This document shows positions 49,955-64,000 of a stretch of DNA of 64,000 nucleotides, piece after piece. The stretch is from Isoetes taiwanensis (lineage: Eukaryota; Streptophyta; Lycopodiopsida; Isoetales; Isoetaceae). The stretch is taken from NCBI GenBank assembly GCA_021234155.1, contig JAJEKV010000110.1, positions 2,076,338 through 2,140,337 on the forward strand, in the 5' to 3' direction. Position 1 is the stretch's first letter. Each line of letters begins with the position of its first letter. The position numbers and the translations under genes are program-made. The notes under the pieces are model-generated. The model was not told where the DNA came from. It did no database searches and saw nothing but the letters and a program-made list of their open reading frames with translations.

Positions 49955-50719
49955 TCATCGATTACTACCAGTATCTATCAATTAGGAGCTAGTGGTCATG
50001 GAGGACAACCTTAAAAACATATGGAGAAGTGCTTGGCTGAAATACCTCCCTCTACAAATCAATACTTTCTTTGGCAAGTGATTCACAGGGTCCCAAAGGT
50101 CAACCATCTAGTCTCCAAATGGGACAATAATGTGAGCCCACTCTGCCCCATGTGTGAAGAGGAAGAGGAATCCATAGAACATTACCTAGTGGAATGTGAG
50201 AAGCTGCAAGAAGTATGGGCCTGGAGTCTGGATAGCTTCGATTACCCATTAGGAACCAAGGAATTGTTATTGGAAATTCTCCCTGTAGGATGATGTCCTT
50301 TCACATAGCTAGGGCCCAGACAATTTGGTCAATATGGAAAAAGAAATTCTCCCTGTAGGATGATGTCCAATAAAGATGATGTGCTTTCACATAGTTAGGG
50401 CCCGGACAATTTGGTCAATATGGAAAAAGAGAAATGCTTTAATCTTCGATGAGAATCAAGAGGAATTCATATCATCAAACCATCTACTCCACATGGTACT
50501 AAAAAGACTCAAAAAATTTAAGCTAACATTTGAAAGTGAAGAAGAGGTAAAGAAAGCAATATGGGGCAGCTATTTAAATCTACTCTAGGTGAGAAAAGAT
50601 AATAGTACAAGCTGGACTATCCCCTTCTCGTATTTGCAAATGGCTGCACCCCTACCAATATGGCTTTGTATCATTCTATCTATGTAAATAAAATCTGTTT
50701 TTATTCATCGATTACTACC
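49955..50719 (+). mobile_element. 5'-truncated plant L1 (zf-RVT) with 15-bp target duplication
   Basis: TCATCGATTACTACC occurs at 49955-49969 and again at 50705-50719, bracketing a 735-bp insertion. The insert encodes the zf-RVT domain of L1 ORF2: STNQYFLWQVIHRVPKVNHL, SPLCPMCEEEEESIEHYLVE, then after a frame change ARTIWSIWKKRNALIFDENQ and an end near LKRLKKFKLTFESEEEVKKA. A 71-bp tandem duplication at 50273-50427 (second unit with 15-17 extra bases) disrupts the frame. A 3' UTR of about 115 bp ends AAAATCTGTTTTTAT without a long poly(A). The insertion lies about 0.5 kb beyond the CDC48 stop codon. Confidence 0.92.
50273..50427. repeat. ~70-bp tandem duplication within the L1 remnant
   Basis: Both units start GAAATTCTCCCTGTAGGATG and end CAATTTGGTCAATATGGAAA AA. 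The second has an extra AATAAAGATGATGTGC. The duplication arose after or during insertion. Confidence 0.92.
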
Positions 50720-51190
50720 TAGACATTGGTATAACTCAACATGTAAAAAAACCCCTTTAATCCCCAAATAAATTCCCCTTATTTTGCTTTCAGACACCAG
50801 AACCAGATTTAAAAATCTATTTAGGTCATAAACAATCAAAACATCTTGTTGACAAAATTTAGTTCCTCCGCATCCACAATTATTATTCTGAAGCTAAACA
50901 ATATTTGCAATCATTTCATACAGTGGGTCTAAATGTTGAGAACAGAATAAATGTCTAGATCTAATATTAACAGGCAAATTTTGACACAGTATCATGATGC
51001 TTGATTAATGGAAAAGTAGCACCATTCAATGATGCGAGTTTTGGCTCCCTTTAAGTTAGAAGAGACTTGTTAAAGCTGATGTAAGGGATGACATGATAAA
51101 TGCCCGTATAGAAAAGAGTTAATTTAACTTTTCCATGAAACTGTCTTTCAACCATAAAAGTTCAGCTTCCATTGTGAGAAAGCTGATTTT

Positions 51191-54396
<3,206 letters not shown>

Positions 54397-54599
54397 AGCT
54401 TCGATCTGAAAAAAGGTTAAGCTAGGGAAGCACAAAAAGGAATTGTGCTAAAACAGAGAGATCCACTCAAACACTGGCAAATGGATAGGATCCCAAGACT
54501 TCGACGATGAGTGTAATCGCCGGAAGCGGCTATGGCAGCGCGGTGGTTGGCGCTACACGAAGAGACCCGCGAGGCAAGAAGAAAGGGGTACTCAGCTTA
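54397..54599 (-). promoter_or_regulatory. CDC48 5' UTR / proximal promoter region
   Basis: The 200 bp between the CDC48 start codon and the MITE target site must contain the 5' UTR and at most a very short core promoter. No clear TATA box is visible here. If transcription starts inside this interval, most promoter elements would be in or beyond the MITE. This is inference from spacing only. Confidence 0.4.
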
Positions 54600-55277
54600 G
54601 GGCGAAATCACACTACAGTTTAAACTGAAAAATTAAAATTAACCAACCAATAATTTTTTGCCAATTGGACTTTGGGCACGCAACATATATCACACTCAGT
54701 GTGCCAAATGCCGAATCAGCGTTTTGGCACCCTTATTTTTTTTGACGGGGGATTCACCCTGTCCCAACTTTCGGCAGGCAACACGTCAGATAAAAACCAT
54801 GAATAGCGGCCCCTTTTGCGCCAAGAAAGAGCCTCGATCTTGTATTCCGGCAGAGAATCAATCCTTGCATTGATCAATCACTGTAAAAAGGTTGAAATCT
54901 GGTCTGAAAAGTGCTAAATTTCTGTGATGAATCTGCTGGTCAAGTTTAGGTCAAAAGCGGCTCAAAAAATTGTTCAAATCCATTTCCACATCTGTGAAAA
55001 TCGCGAAATTTTTGCGATGGCAGCCCAGATCCTATGGTAGTTTGTGAAAATCGATGGATTATTGATGGAGCTCCATGGTGCTCATGGAAAACACGCATCG
55101 GAGTTGTGATACTGCACAGATTTCGGCGATGTATTCCTATGACGTGTCTATGTATTTTTATTTTGCCTCTGCCGAAGTGTGATATAGAATGGTAGGCAGA
55201 ACTCTCGGTGTGCCCAATGCCAGCCTATTCTTGCCACGTATTTATTTGGTTTTGCCTTTAGTGTGATTTCGCCCTTA
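54597..55277. mobile_element. PIF/Harbinger-type MITE in the CDC48 upstream region
   Basis: The 16-bp terminal inverted repeats GGGCGAAATCACACTA (54600-54615) and TAGTGTGATTTCGCCC (55259-55274) are exact reverse complements. They are flanked by TTA on both sides (54597-54599, 55275-55277), the 3-bp target duplication typical of PIF/Harbinger elements. The 675-bp interior has no transposase frame, so it is non-autonomous. Beyond the 16 bp the ends are only weakly similar. The exact terminal repeats suggest fairly recent insertion. Confidence 0.88.
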
Positions 55278-55820
55278 AGAAAGGAGAAATTCCGTGCGTA
55301 AAAGGCAAGCTGTATCCACACCGTTGATTTTGGAAAGGTCGTCCCCTGGCCGCGTTGCAGTGTGCTCTAAAACATCCATATCGCCTATTTATCATAGGTA
55401 AAACATCTGGAAAACATTGCCCACTGCACACAAGTCAAACAACTATACATTTACCATGGGAACTGGGATGTTACCTTCTCATCGTTCATCTAAGATTACT
55501 TACTTGTTCTCGCATGGTGAAATTCAGCTACGAGGAAGATCTAGTTATCCATGACGCCAGATCACGTAAATGTCTGGTGACGTAATTTCTGACCTCTAGT
55601 CCAATGTTGTGCTGCCATGTGGACTATATTCTTTTAGGCAATGTTGACCTTCAAACTCATTTTTTATTTTGCTTGCAATTCTGGACATTTTTACTCTACA
55701 TTCCAAAAGCTGAGCATTTTTACTTAGCATTCTGTAAGTTTTTATCCGACATTCTTGAAGTCACAGAATGTTAAGTGGAAATTTCAAAGCCAAGTTACAG
55801 TTACAGCCACAAATACACAT
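55278..55820. other. Stretch without a recognised gene
   Basis: No coding family recognised. Repeated GCATTTTTACT-like words near 55680-55760 only. Confidence 0.5.
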
Positions 55821-55859
55821 CATCAAGGAGATAATGAGCTCAAATAAAACATTGTATTA

Positions 55860-56255
55860 CGACAAAATTGATATAATAGTTTGAAAGATAGAAATGACAA
55901 GATCACAAATTCTGGAAATGCTTTTTGATCATCTGCACCGAAGAACTTTTCTGTTATCTTGCTTTCAATACCCATAGCCTCGGCAATAACTTGCTTCACA
56001 AACTGGCTATGGCGGCGTCCAGCACCTTGCATGCCTGCCCTAACATCGCCGAAATCATCTTGAGCTTCTAAGATTCTTTTTCCTCTTCTAATATACTGTT
56101 GATGCGCCAAAACAACACCAAGAAAACCTGCATCTGTAAAAAAAAGAAAGCATTAGCATCACAAAGCTTAAAAAGAAACAAAGAATGCTGAAATCTTACC
56201 AAGAAAGCCTTCTAAACTTATCATCACGCTAAACATAACCGATTTCATGCCATAA
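55860..56255 (-). CDS. Unidentified exon pair
   Basis: Two minus-strand pieces join in phase across a small GT-AG intron: about 56255-56200 (YYGMKSVMFSVMISLEGFL, donor G|GTAAGATTT) and 56133 onward (acceptor TTTTTTTTACAG). The second reads DAGFLGVVLAHQQYIRRGKR, ILEAQDDFGDVRAGMQGAGR, RHSQFVKQVIAEAMGIESKI and TEKFFGADDQKAFPEF. The phase match and uninterrupted coding suggest a real or recently dead gene. I do not recognise the family. The first piece is hydrophobic enough for a membrane segment. Start, end and remaining exons are not located; similarity to coding sequence fades left of about 55870. Confidence 0.4.
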
Positions 56256-56264
56256 TATTGCCTC

Positions 56265-56560
56265 TTGCGGTGCCATAGCCAGCCAGAAGATAAAGAAGAA
56301 AAAGATAGGCGTGGTTTTGCACACATAATCCAAAAGCCGCTTACATCTAGCTACGGCGCCCTACCTACAGCCTCCAGCGCCATAGCCATAGCCGGAGCTT
56401 AGCTAGAAGGCCAGAAGATACATAGATGACAACAGAAGCATCTTTTTCCACAACTAATGCAAAAGCCGCCTACATCAAGCTACAGCGCGTCACCTTAACC
56501 TGCAAAATGGTCCATCGCCTTTATGGCGCCATAGCCATGGCCGGGGGAGAATTGCTGTGA
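56265..56560. repeat. Two diverged copies of a ~100-bp GC-rich segment
   Basis: Segments at about 56310-56397 and 56455-56542 share AAAAGCCGCYTACATC, AGCTACRGCGC and GGCGCCATAGCCATRGCCGG-like words in the same order. Confidence 0.65.
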
Positions 56561-56654
56561 AGAGAAGAGAAGCAATGTGAGAAAACAGAATAAAAGCTTC
56601 TTTTTATGCCATTTAAGATGCCACGTCAGAAATTACGCCACCTGACATTCATGT

Positions 56655-56757
56655 TACAGGAATGCCCCCACGGGTTAAATTCCGTGAGGGAAACATTTGC
56701 CTCCGCGCGTCGGCAAACGTTGACCCCACGGAATTTAACCCGTGGGGCCATTCCTGT
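56655..56757. repeat. Long foldback (about 47-bp arms, ~9-nt loop)
   Basis: The left arm (56655-56701: TACAGGAATGCCCCCACGGG, TTAAATTCCGTG...) is nearly the exact reverse complement of the right arm (56711-56757: ...CACGGAATTTAACCCGTGGG, GCCATTCCTGTA). There are three or four mismatches and a tight loop CCGCGCGT. It would fold as a long hairpin in RNA or single-stranded DNA. No target duplication is evident. Further smaller hairpins follow at 56941-56970 and 56993-57018. Confidence 0.92.
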
Positions 56758-57020
56758 ATACGTAACCCATTGGGACCTTGAAATTCTTGGAATTAACTTT
56801 GCTGGTTTATTTGCAAGAATCTTGTTTGTGTTGTTCGAATGGTTACATCTGATCCGTTGACGGAATTTTGGGTCCCCTGGATCATGTATTGTAGCCTCCT
56901 GGATGTGGAAATTTACTCGTCCGTAAACACACGTACGGCAATGCCACGAGTGGCTAGCGTTGCTCGTGGCAACTCCTATGGGTTTACCATGGGTAACCTC
57001 CTTCATCCAGGAGGTTACTA

Positions 57021-57525
57021 TGCACATACATTGATTGCCCATTCTCACACCCCACTGTAATGCTTATCGTAGGGCCCCTTGGAATGCGCTCCCCCTAATT
57101 TCCATGATCTTATACATGACAATAGTTCTACCCAATTGCAATAAGCAACATGGACTTTGCCTTATGAAACTCGATACGTTACATGACTACTTTTGGAAAC
57201 AACGAGTCTCATGTAATCACAACACTCAACCACATATGTGTGGCCGGCAATGCCGAGCATTAATCATGGACTTGTGAAATGGGTAGATGAGAGTTTGTAA
57301 GTTGAATTAAAATGTTGTAGATGTAATCCTACCTTAGATGGAATTGAGTACTAACATGTGAATAGTACTTTGGCCTATTGTAATGCCAATATCACCTCTC
57401 CATATGTAAAATCCATGAGAGGTGAAGGAGTGGCAGGAATGCAACAAAATGCATCAAGACTATCCTTATTAGCAATGGCATCTATTGCTCATTATTCACA
57501 ATGTTTTGGAGAATAAAACAGATTT
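57021..57525. other. Stretch with a second GC-hairpin repeat copy, no gene
   Basis: 57242-57258 has a decayed GCCGGCAATGCCGAGC hairpin followed by ATTAATCATGG and about 75 bp similar to 7025-7100. No coding sequence recognised. Confidence 0.5.
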
Positions 57526-57575
57526 CTTAACGTCTATGAAGACCAATAGGCCATGGGACCCATAGACAGTCAATA
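57524..57575 (-). mobile_element. LINE 3'-end fragment
   Basis: TTTCTTAACGTCTATGAAGA, CCAATAGGCCATGGGACCC matches the LINE-family 3' core. The tail is barely developed here (a single GAATA-like unit, GAATAAAA, at 57510). Confidence 0.7.
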
Positions 57576-57750
57576 AGAAATCAATTTGTACAAAGAAGAT
57601 AATGGTGACTGCCGCTGGCTCAGCAATTGAAGATGCTAGAAGAGTATCCTAGATGATTCTTGTTTGGTACTATTGTACACAAACTCTATCAGATGAATAT
57701 AGTCATCTGATAGCCACCTCACTTAGATTGCTTGTTCTACACAGAATTTC

Positions 57751-58500
57751 TCAACATGTCTCCCAAGATTCTATTGGTGCACTCCATCTAACCGTCCATC
57801 TGAGGATGATATGACCATAAGCTTTAACCCTTATTTCTTGCATGGCGACTCCTCTCGTTGCGGTCTTATACATCGCCACTAGCTTGTTTTTATATAGATC
57901 GAGTAAGGTAAGCATTAATGTTGTTGTTAGAGCTTCCTTGAGCTTCTCGAATGAAGCATGCACCTTTTCTTCCCAATGTTTTATCAAATCTCTTACCTTT
58001 TTGTCCGTTGTGAGGTGTGAAAGCAGAGTTATCCACTTGGCGCAGTCCTTAAGGAACTTTTTATAATACCCAACTAAGCCAACATGAACATTCTTGGGCG
58101 TCAGCCATTCTACGATGATTTTGACCTTATATATGGATTGGTAGAGATGTCTCTGCGGACATTACGTGGTCCAAATACTCGATTCTGCTCGTCAAAAAGT
58201 GGCACTTTGATGACTTGGCATAGAGTCAGTGCTGCCTAATGCTCGACATGATCCTGAAGGGACTTGTACACTAGAATATCATCAAGGAATATGATAAATA
58301 AATTCATCCAAAAACTCTCTAAACATGCCGTTTATTAGGCACATAAATGTCATCCGCACATTATATAGGCCAAAAGGCATAAATGTAAACTCATAATGGT
58401 CGTACCACATTCTAAAGGCAGTCTTATGGATGTCCTCTTCTTTAATTCTTATTTGATGATATCCATTAAATTGATCCATTAAAGCATCTGCTCTTGACAA
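57751..58500 (-). pseudogene. Ty3/gypsy retrotransposon RT-RNase H remnant
   Basis: Minus strand. The first part (58500-58282) reads MDQFNGYHQIRIKEEDIHKT, AFRMWYDHYEFTFMPFGLYN, the palm of a Ty3/gypsy reverse transcriptase. After a frameshift, FLDDILVYKSLQDHVEH supplies the catalytic DD. Then EWLTPKNVHVGLVGYYKKFL and FEKLKEALTTTLMLTLLDL form the RT connection and the start of RNase H. Stops and frameshifts separate the pieces, and no gag, protease, integrase or LTR is visible nearby. It is an old internal fragment. Confidence 0.85.
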
Positions 58501-58767
58501 TATTTTTTACACATTCTTAGGCTCTCGTCCTTCTTCCTTATGAAGAGTATGCGTGCCCCAAATGGTTGAAGAGATTTCTTAGAATGTTCTTGCGCAAGTA
58601 GATTGGATTAAGACCCTGGATAGAGTGAGTTGCTGATTGGAAGAGTTCCATCAAGTTTTATCAAACTTGGCATTCCATTTTTTGAAGTAAAATTGGGTAT
58701 TTGCTTTAATGGTCCCCTGTTCTATAACAGTTATGACAATATCTTGACTCCCACATTCTATCACGAA

Positions 58768-58925
58768 GAATAGAATAGAATAGAATAGAATAGAATAGAA
58801 TAGAATAGAATAGAATAGAATAGAATAGAATAGAATAGAATAGAATAGAATAGAATAGAATAGAATAGAATAGAATAGAATAAAATTTTATCGTCCACAG
58901 AGTCCAATTGGCCTATAAGACCCAA
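58768..58925 (-). repeat. LINE 3' terminus: core plus (TATTC)~22 tail
   Basis: About 22 GAATA units at 58768-58880 are joined through AAAATTTTATCG to CCACAGAGTCCAATTGGCCT. This is the longest tail of the family in this window. Confidence 0.95.
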
Positions 58926-61715
58926 ACAAAAAGAGAGCAGCGAACGTATTATTGTTGTCATGATTAAAAAATCCACATAAGAAGAGTTTTTTGAGGGAAA
59001 ACCTTAGCAAAATAAGTATGTTTGGTATAATCAGAAATTGTATAGGACAATTCAATACTGTCTCGGAGGACACAACTGAGTCCGTGTATCCATAACCTCT
59101 TGGAGGTATGACCCCAACAAGCCCACGGACGCCGTATTCAATAACTCATGCAGCACCTGGTCGGGCACAACTAACCGAACATACCACGCTCGGATATGGG
59201 CAAACGTTGGGCAGCTGGAGGGCATGACATTCATCTTCAATGGCGCCCTGGTGGCAACACTGACAAAGCCTATCCTCCCTTGCTTCCCGAGTCCAACGTC
59301 CTGTCTCAATGCGGAGACGATGTGTACCCCTGGAAATGGAAGCTATAAGTCTGTGCTTCTTCATTTGGCAAACGGGTGCACAAGTACTAATGTGGGGCTC
59401 TCGTGAGCATAGGATTAACTTGCTTCTGATAGTGTGCCATCTTAATGTGTGTCAGAGCATCTACATCCCAGAGCTTGCGACGGAAACTAGCATATAGGTA
59501 CAACTTTAGTGCATTGTGATCCTCCTTTGTCCGTACCTGCATGCATCTGTTTGCCTGTACATCCCAACGTGAGAACCACCGAAGTTTGCTTGTCCTTCCA
59601 AAGGTTTTGAGGCGCTGGGGACCTATTGCTATGGCTAAAGCAAGGTTGGACAAAAGTGTATCATCCATAGCGACCACCTTCCTCGAAGGCGTCCAATGCA
59701 CCCGAAGTGAAGTGGTAGAAAACCTGTCTCCTGGAGTAGGATCTGGTATGGAACTATGGATTTTATCCCAAGGGCTCGTGCCAAAAAGGCTTTCTACACC
59801 TGCTCGAGATCATTCCAGGTGGTGGGGGATATCATCAGACCCCACACCTCTGCCCCGTACAGGAGAACCATCACCAAGGCCTAAACATGTGTGATTGGTT
59901 GTCCCAGGCATACAACTCTACCTTGTGGCTATTGCTCTGCATGGCATATAGTGCTTTCCAACCCGCCGTGACACGCAACCTGATGGCTGCATCCCAGTGG
60001 GTGGTAGTAGAGAACTTGATCTCCAAATACTTGTATGTCGGAGCCACCTCTACATCTTGTCCCTGATAAGTGAATGAGAGAAGCCTTGGCTGACGGGATG
60101 ACGAAACTAGTAGCACCCTAGTTTTGGCCAAGTTAACTCGCATGCCAGTGAATTGGCAAAAAGTGTCGAGAGCATCCATGTGACGTTGCATGTCCTTTGG
60201 AGTATAGGCCGGTTGACATCGTCAGCATATATGAGTTGCCAGATTGTGTGATGCATGAGATGTGTGCCCGCACCCCCGTGCTCAGAAAGCCAGTCTTCCA
60301 GCTGATCAATGTATAGGCCAAAGAGTGTGGGGGAGAGGGGGCAACCCTGACGCACTCCAATACTACTGACTACTGGCTATCCTGATGATGTGAGACATCT
60401 TGAGCATGCCTCATATAACCTGTATATTGTGGTCTGCAAGTCAATGGGGGTCCCTAGCTACCGCAACCTGTCCCATAACTTGTCCCGGGGCACTGTGTCA
60501 AAAGCTTTTGCCAAATCTACGAAACAACAGTACAGGTTTTGTGGGCGATTTATGCTATCCTCAATCAGTGTGTGCAGAGTGAAGATATGATCAATGGTGG
60601 AATGCCTGGGCCGGAAGCCTGCCTGTATCAGAGCCCATACATCTGCCTCTTCTGCCCATATCGTCAGCCGCTGCTCAAGGATGCCAGCCAACAGTTTTGC
60701 AAAGGGAGAGCTGGCCATAATAGTGCGATAGTTGGCTGGACATTGAGGGTCACCTGCCTTGTATATGGGCACAACTCTATTAGTGGTCCACTGCAGAGGG
60801 AAGCCTTCTTGCAGTGCTTTATTGAATAGTGTCGTGAGGACAGGCACCATTGAAGACCCAACCCACTTTATAAGTTCTGCCTGCATGCCATTTAAATCTG
60901 CTGCCTTCCCATTAGCTAGGCGTTGCAGCAGGCCCATGATGATATCCCCCTCTGTGATGACCAAAGCCAGGCCCATCTGTGGAAGCACTGTTGCCCGACC
61001 CCCAAACGGATCGTAAAGCTATTGCAATTACTGTACCCATTGCTCCGAGGTGATATTTCCTGTGGGTTGTACAACCTTGCTCAATAATCCAGGAGACTGA
61101 ACATTTGTTGCTGGTGCTCTGCGAGGTATCTGGCTTTCTTGTTCTTGAGGAAGGAGCGGTATTGACTGATGGCCTGTGGGCGGGTGGTGGAATCAGTGAC
61201 TTGCCGGAGCCTGCATTTGGCCTTTCAACACTCATCATCGAACCATCAGTGGGGGAAGGTGGTAGCACCCGAGGTCCTCCGTGAATGGCCTCTCCCAAAG
61301 CATCATTCAGCAGTTGTCAGAAGCAGGTGAGTCAGCTGGACAGATTGCTGTTGAAGTGTGGGGAGCTGCAATAGTTCCTCCAGATCATGCTCAAGCATCC
61401 GGGCATAGATCTCTGCACGATTGTAATCCATGCGCAGCCAGGGCACCTGGGGTGTTGAGGCAATGGATGCACGGGAGCCTGCCAATGTACATGCAAGAAA
61501 AGGGGCTGGTGGTCTGAGTCCACTTCCTTGTCCCGAGTGTGTTCCAATGCAAAAATGGATAACCAGGTGCAGATCATGTTCCTGTACCAGCACGTAATCC
61601 ACCACACTGGAGCCATCGCCTTGGTTCTCCTGTCTACAAGTCCAGCGGCTGGAAGACGGCCATTGTGCCAACCCGTTACAAATAACCAGGTCAAAGATAC
61701 TGCCAGCAACAATAA
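58768..61715 (-). mobile_element. 5'-truncated LINE 3 of the GC-rich family
   Basis: Minus strand. It begins within the endonuclease near 61715 (IFDLVICNGLAQWPSSS, then GSSVVDYVLVQEHDLHLV). Reverse transcriptase follows at 60990-60180: LLQRLANGKAADLNGMQAEL, VVPIYKAGDPQCPANYRTIM, FRPRHSTIDHIFTLHTLIED, CCFVDLAKAFDTVPRD, then RQGCPLSPTLFGLYIDQLED and LIYADDV with the catalytic YADD. Downstream come APTYKYLEIKFSTTTHWDAA and a C-terminal Cys/His motif (LCQCCHQGAIEDECHAL). The 3' UTR core lies at 58885-58925 and the tail is (GAATA)n, TATTC in sense. It has fewer frameshifts than LINEs 1 and 2, so it is younger, but it is still not intact. Confidence 0.9.
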
Positions 61716-63385
61716 ATGCCTGCTGTAGCATGAAATATGGTTGTTCAAGATTCTTTGTTCCAATGAACTCTTCCAACCAAGAATCAATGATTTGAATTTC
61801 AAATTCTTCACAACCCGGGACAAAAGAACACTCTGAGTAAAAATTATTATATGGAAAGGATCTCCTGTAGATGAGAGGATTCCACAAATCAGATGAAGAG
61901 TTTTCAAGAAAACCACAAATCAATCTATTCCCTTGTTTTATGATTGTAAAAATTCTGGTATCCATAGGTAGATCTCAGCATCATAAAATTAATGAGATGC
62001 TAGCCTCTACAAGGCTAGCTTGCAATCCAATTGAATTCGGCTGTCAAACAGAGCAATTCGAGCTTTTTCTCTCTTGTGTTTGGCAAGAAAATAGTTTTAA
62101 CAGAAAAAGGAGGTAAAGACAAAAAAGCCAAGAAAGAAGGCGCATTTTTTAGGCGCTCAAATTCCCCTATCCCCCATTGTTAAAAATCCTTGGTTGCTAT
62201 TCCGATCACTTGTTGCCATGATTTCCTAGAAGGATTCTTCATGAGCACCTACATGTAGCTATTTGTCATACCTTCAAATCAAGAAGACAATAGTATAGTC
62301 TAATTCCGGGCTTATGCTGAATCAAGAAGATACGAGAGAAATCTGGTAGCAAAGCTCCTCCATAGTGCAAAACATTTGAAGTAGAAGCCCTAAAGAAGAT
62401 GCCCTCGATGCCTGCATGTCAGGGATGAGAAGGATATCAAAATGCATACATGTGAAAATACATAGAGGCCTCAACCATAGTGGAAAATGCTTCCAAAAAG
62501 GGCAAAAAAAGTCTTGCGACCTAGGAATACATAGAATATATGACAAGTTAAATCGTGGCTGAAACTATATGAGAACCACTATGGAAAAGGCAGTGTTAAT
62601 GTAAGTTTTGGAAGAAAGCATTTTTTGTGTTATTATAGCTTCAAAGCTATGAAATCGGCCTTAAATTACCAGAGAGAGACCTTCACATTTCTAATAGAAA
62701 GATTGGCCATCCCAAAAAGCATACACCTCAAAATTACATCCTGATATCTGAAGCAACGTCGTCCTTTGCTCCTTTTAGGGTGTCGATTTCTTGGAACTTC
62801 GATGTGTTAAATGCAAGAAAAATAAATTACATTTGTTAAATCTATACAGTACCTATAACTAAAAGCCTATAGGAGGATGCCATAGCCCAATCAACACAAA
62901 TCCAACACCTGGAACTAAACAACCCAATTTAATCCTCCACATTGCTACAAGTACCGGTTTGGCAGAAATCCAGTTCTAATGCGGCAAAAACTTGAAGCAA
63001 AAGACAAACCTATTTGTGTAGATAAAATTAAAACAGAGCCTAAAACATTACCTTCATGATCGCTCCATGGAAACTGCCAAAATATCGAAGCAAACAAAGT
63101 GGCTCGTCCTTGCAAATTTTGTTATCAATATCTATCAATTCACATGCTTAACTAATCCCTAAATGCTAGGTGGCATTGTTAGGTCAAATTTAGCAACACC
63201 TATAACTTGTTGTTTGGATTCTATAACACTTGAACTACTACAAATGCTATAGTGAGATGCACTTTGTGTAAATCTACTTCATCGTCATCTCCAACATGCC
63301 TTTAGTTTCCCCTTAAAAAATGAATATACGTTCATTGTGTTGAAGTCTATTATAAAATATTTCTATTGTATCTACAAAAATAACT
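61716..63385. other. Stretch without a recognised gene
   Basis: 61730-61965 stays open on the minus strand in frame with the LINE 3 endonuclease (ECSFVPGCEEFEIQIIDSWL) but does not resemble an endonuclease. It is taken as flanking sequence. Nothing else is supported. Confidence 0.45.
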
Positions 63386-63391
63386 ATAAGC

Positions 63392-63420
63392 TACAAGAAA
63401 TTTATCGCGGCGGCCAAGGC
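63392..63420 (+). mobile_element. CACTA-like terminal sequence, copy 2
   Basis: 29 bases identical to 16532-16560, preceded by AGC rather than CAC. The following bases (CGCTAACATTCTC) differ from copy 1 (TGCCACGAACATT). Confidence 0.5.
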
Positions 63421-64000
63421 CGCTAACATTCTCTTCCTCGTCCCTTTGTATTTGGCAAATTGAATCGGAGAAGGGGAATACTCTGGGGCAAAATCTCTCT
63501 CTGATCCATTTGGTAATAGTGAATACCTATCGATCTAGAATAAGCAAGATTGGGACACGTGCTGGTGCCTGGTGTCTAAGAATACATATTCAATTTTCAT
63601 AACCACCATAGGCATTTGGGCACAATCCCCTTGTTTAGGGTTTTATAACATCATCAATATTTATTTTCCATGTATAGCAACTTTGAGGCAAAAATCATAT
63701 TTCACAAAATTTGGATTAGTGGGAACTTTATTGCTAGCCAGTCCAACAAAAGTCCCTCTGAATCAAACAATCGGATTCAAATTAAAGCATTGAATCAAAC
63801 AATCGATTCAAATTAAAAAGTTTAGGTCCGGGATATATGGTCCACTTGAAATATTCTAGGATATATGACCCGGTCCACAAAATTTGCGTACGCTATAGGA
63901 AGAAAAGACGATCCACATAAGAAGGCAATCCAAGAGTGCTTAAAGAGCACTCACTTGTCTAAAATTTAAACCAATTAACTAAGCGACTCAATTAGGTTGT
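63421..64000. other. Stretch without a recognised gene
   Basis: AT-rich; contains a ~29-bp tandem duplication at 63759-63817 (GAATCAAACAATCGGATTCA / GAATCAAACAATCGATTCAA). No coding family recognised. Confidence 0.5.

Noticed and set aside
58761-58976. Frame with repeated FYSIL
   Set aside because: Direct translation of the (GAATA)n LINE tail.

Overview
This is nuclear DNA of a land plant, in a gene-poor and transposon-rich region. The evidence is spliced genes with GT-AG introns, a plant-type CDC48 gene, recognisable pieces of plant-specific families (UPF0496/DUF677, F-box, CAMTA, PDR-type ABCG transporter, GT47 exostosin), several kinds of non-LTR retrotransposon, and TA-rich microsatellites. 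The sequence does not settle which plant group it is; a large-genome lineage seems likely, but that is inference.

The only gene that reads as intact is CDC48/p97 on the minus strand (51191-54396). Its nine exons join in phase into 810 codons plus stop, with the N domain, D1 and D2 AAA+ ATPase modules and the acidic tail ending in LYN. A 675-bp PIF/Harbinger-type MITE with a 3-bp TTA target duplication sits about 200 bp upstream of its start codon. A 5'-truncated LINE with a 15-bp target duplication sits about 0.5 kb beyond its stop.

Layout: 1-10 kb holds one copy of a 448-bp direct repeat (second copy at 9.4 kb), a broken UPF0496 gene, an F-box gene with one in-frame stop, and a frameshifted hAT-type (DUF4371) transposase with a tRNA-like SINE next to it. 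From 10.8 to 21.1 kb lie two decayed GC-rich LINEs placed head to head, with an ACGTC-rich block and a CACTA-like terminus between them. From 21 to 39 kb there is mostly unrecognised AT-rich DNA with many short tandem duplications, a zf-RVT LINE remnant, several copies of a two-module repeat joined at a TA tract, and a 354-bp retroposon with a perfect 15-bp target duplication. From 39.7 to 43.8 kb there are fragments of three unrelated host genes (CAMTA, ABCG, GT47); two of them appear to keep introns. From 47.0 to 48.5 kb there is an ORF1-only LINE derivative. Beyond CDC48, 55-64 kb holds an unidentified exon pair, a strong foldback, a Ty3/gypsy RT-RNase H remnant, and a third LINE truncated in its endonuclease domain.

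The main unifying observation concerns one LINE family. Six separate copies share a conserved 3'-terminal core, and most end in a short tandem repeat whose unit differs between copies (GGAA, TTCC, GAATA). The larger microsatellites of this window therefore look like LINE 3' tails or like expansions at a repeat junction, not random simple sequence. Apart from CDC48, no set of genes here looks like a working pathway; most are relics.
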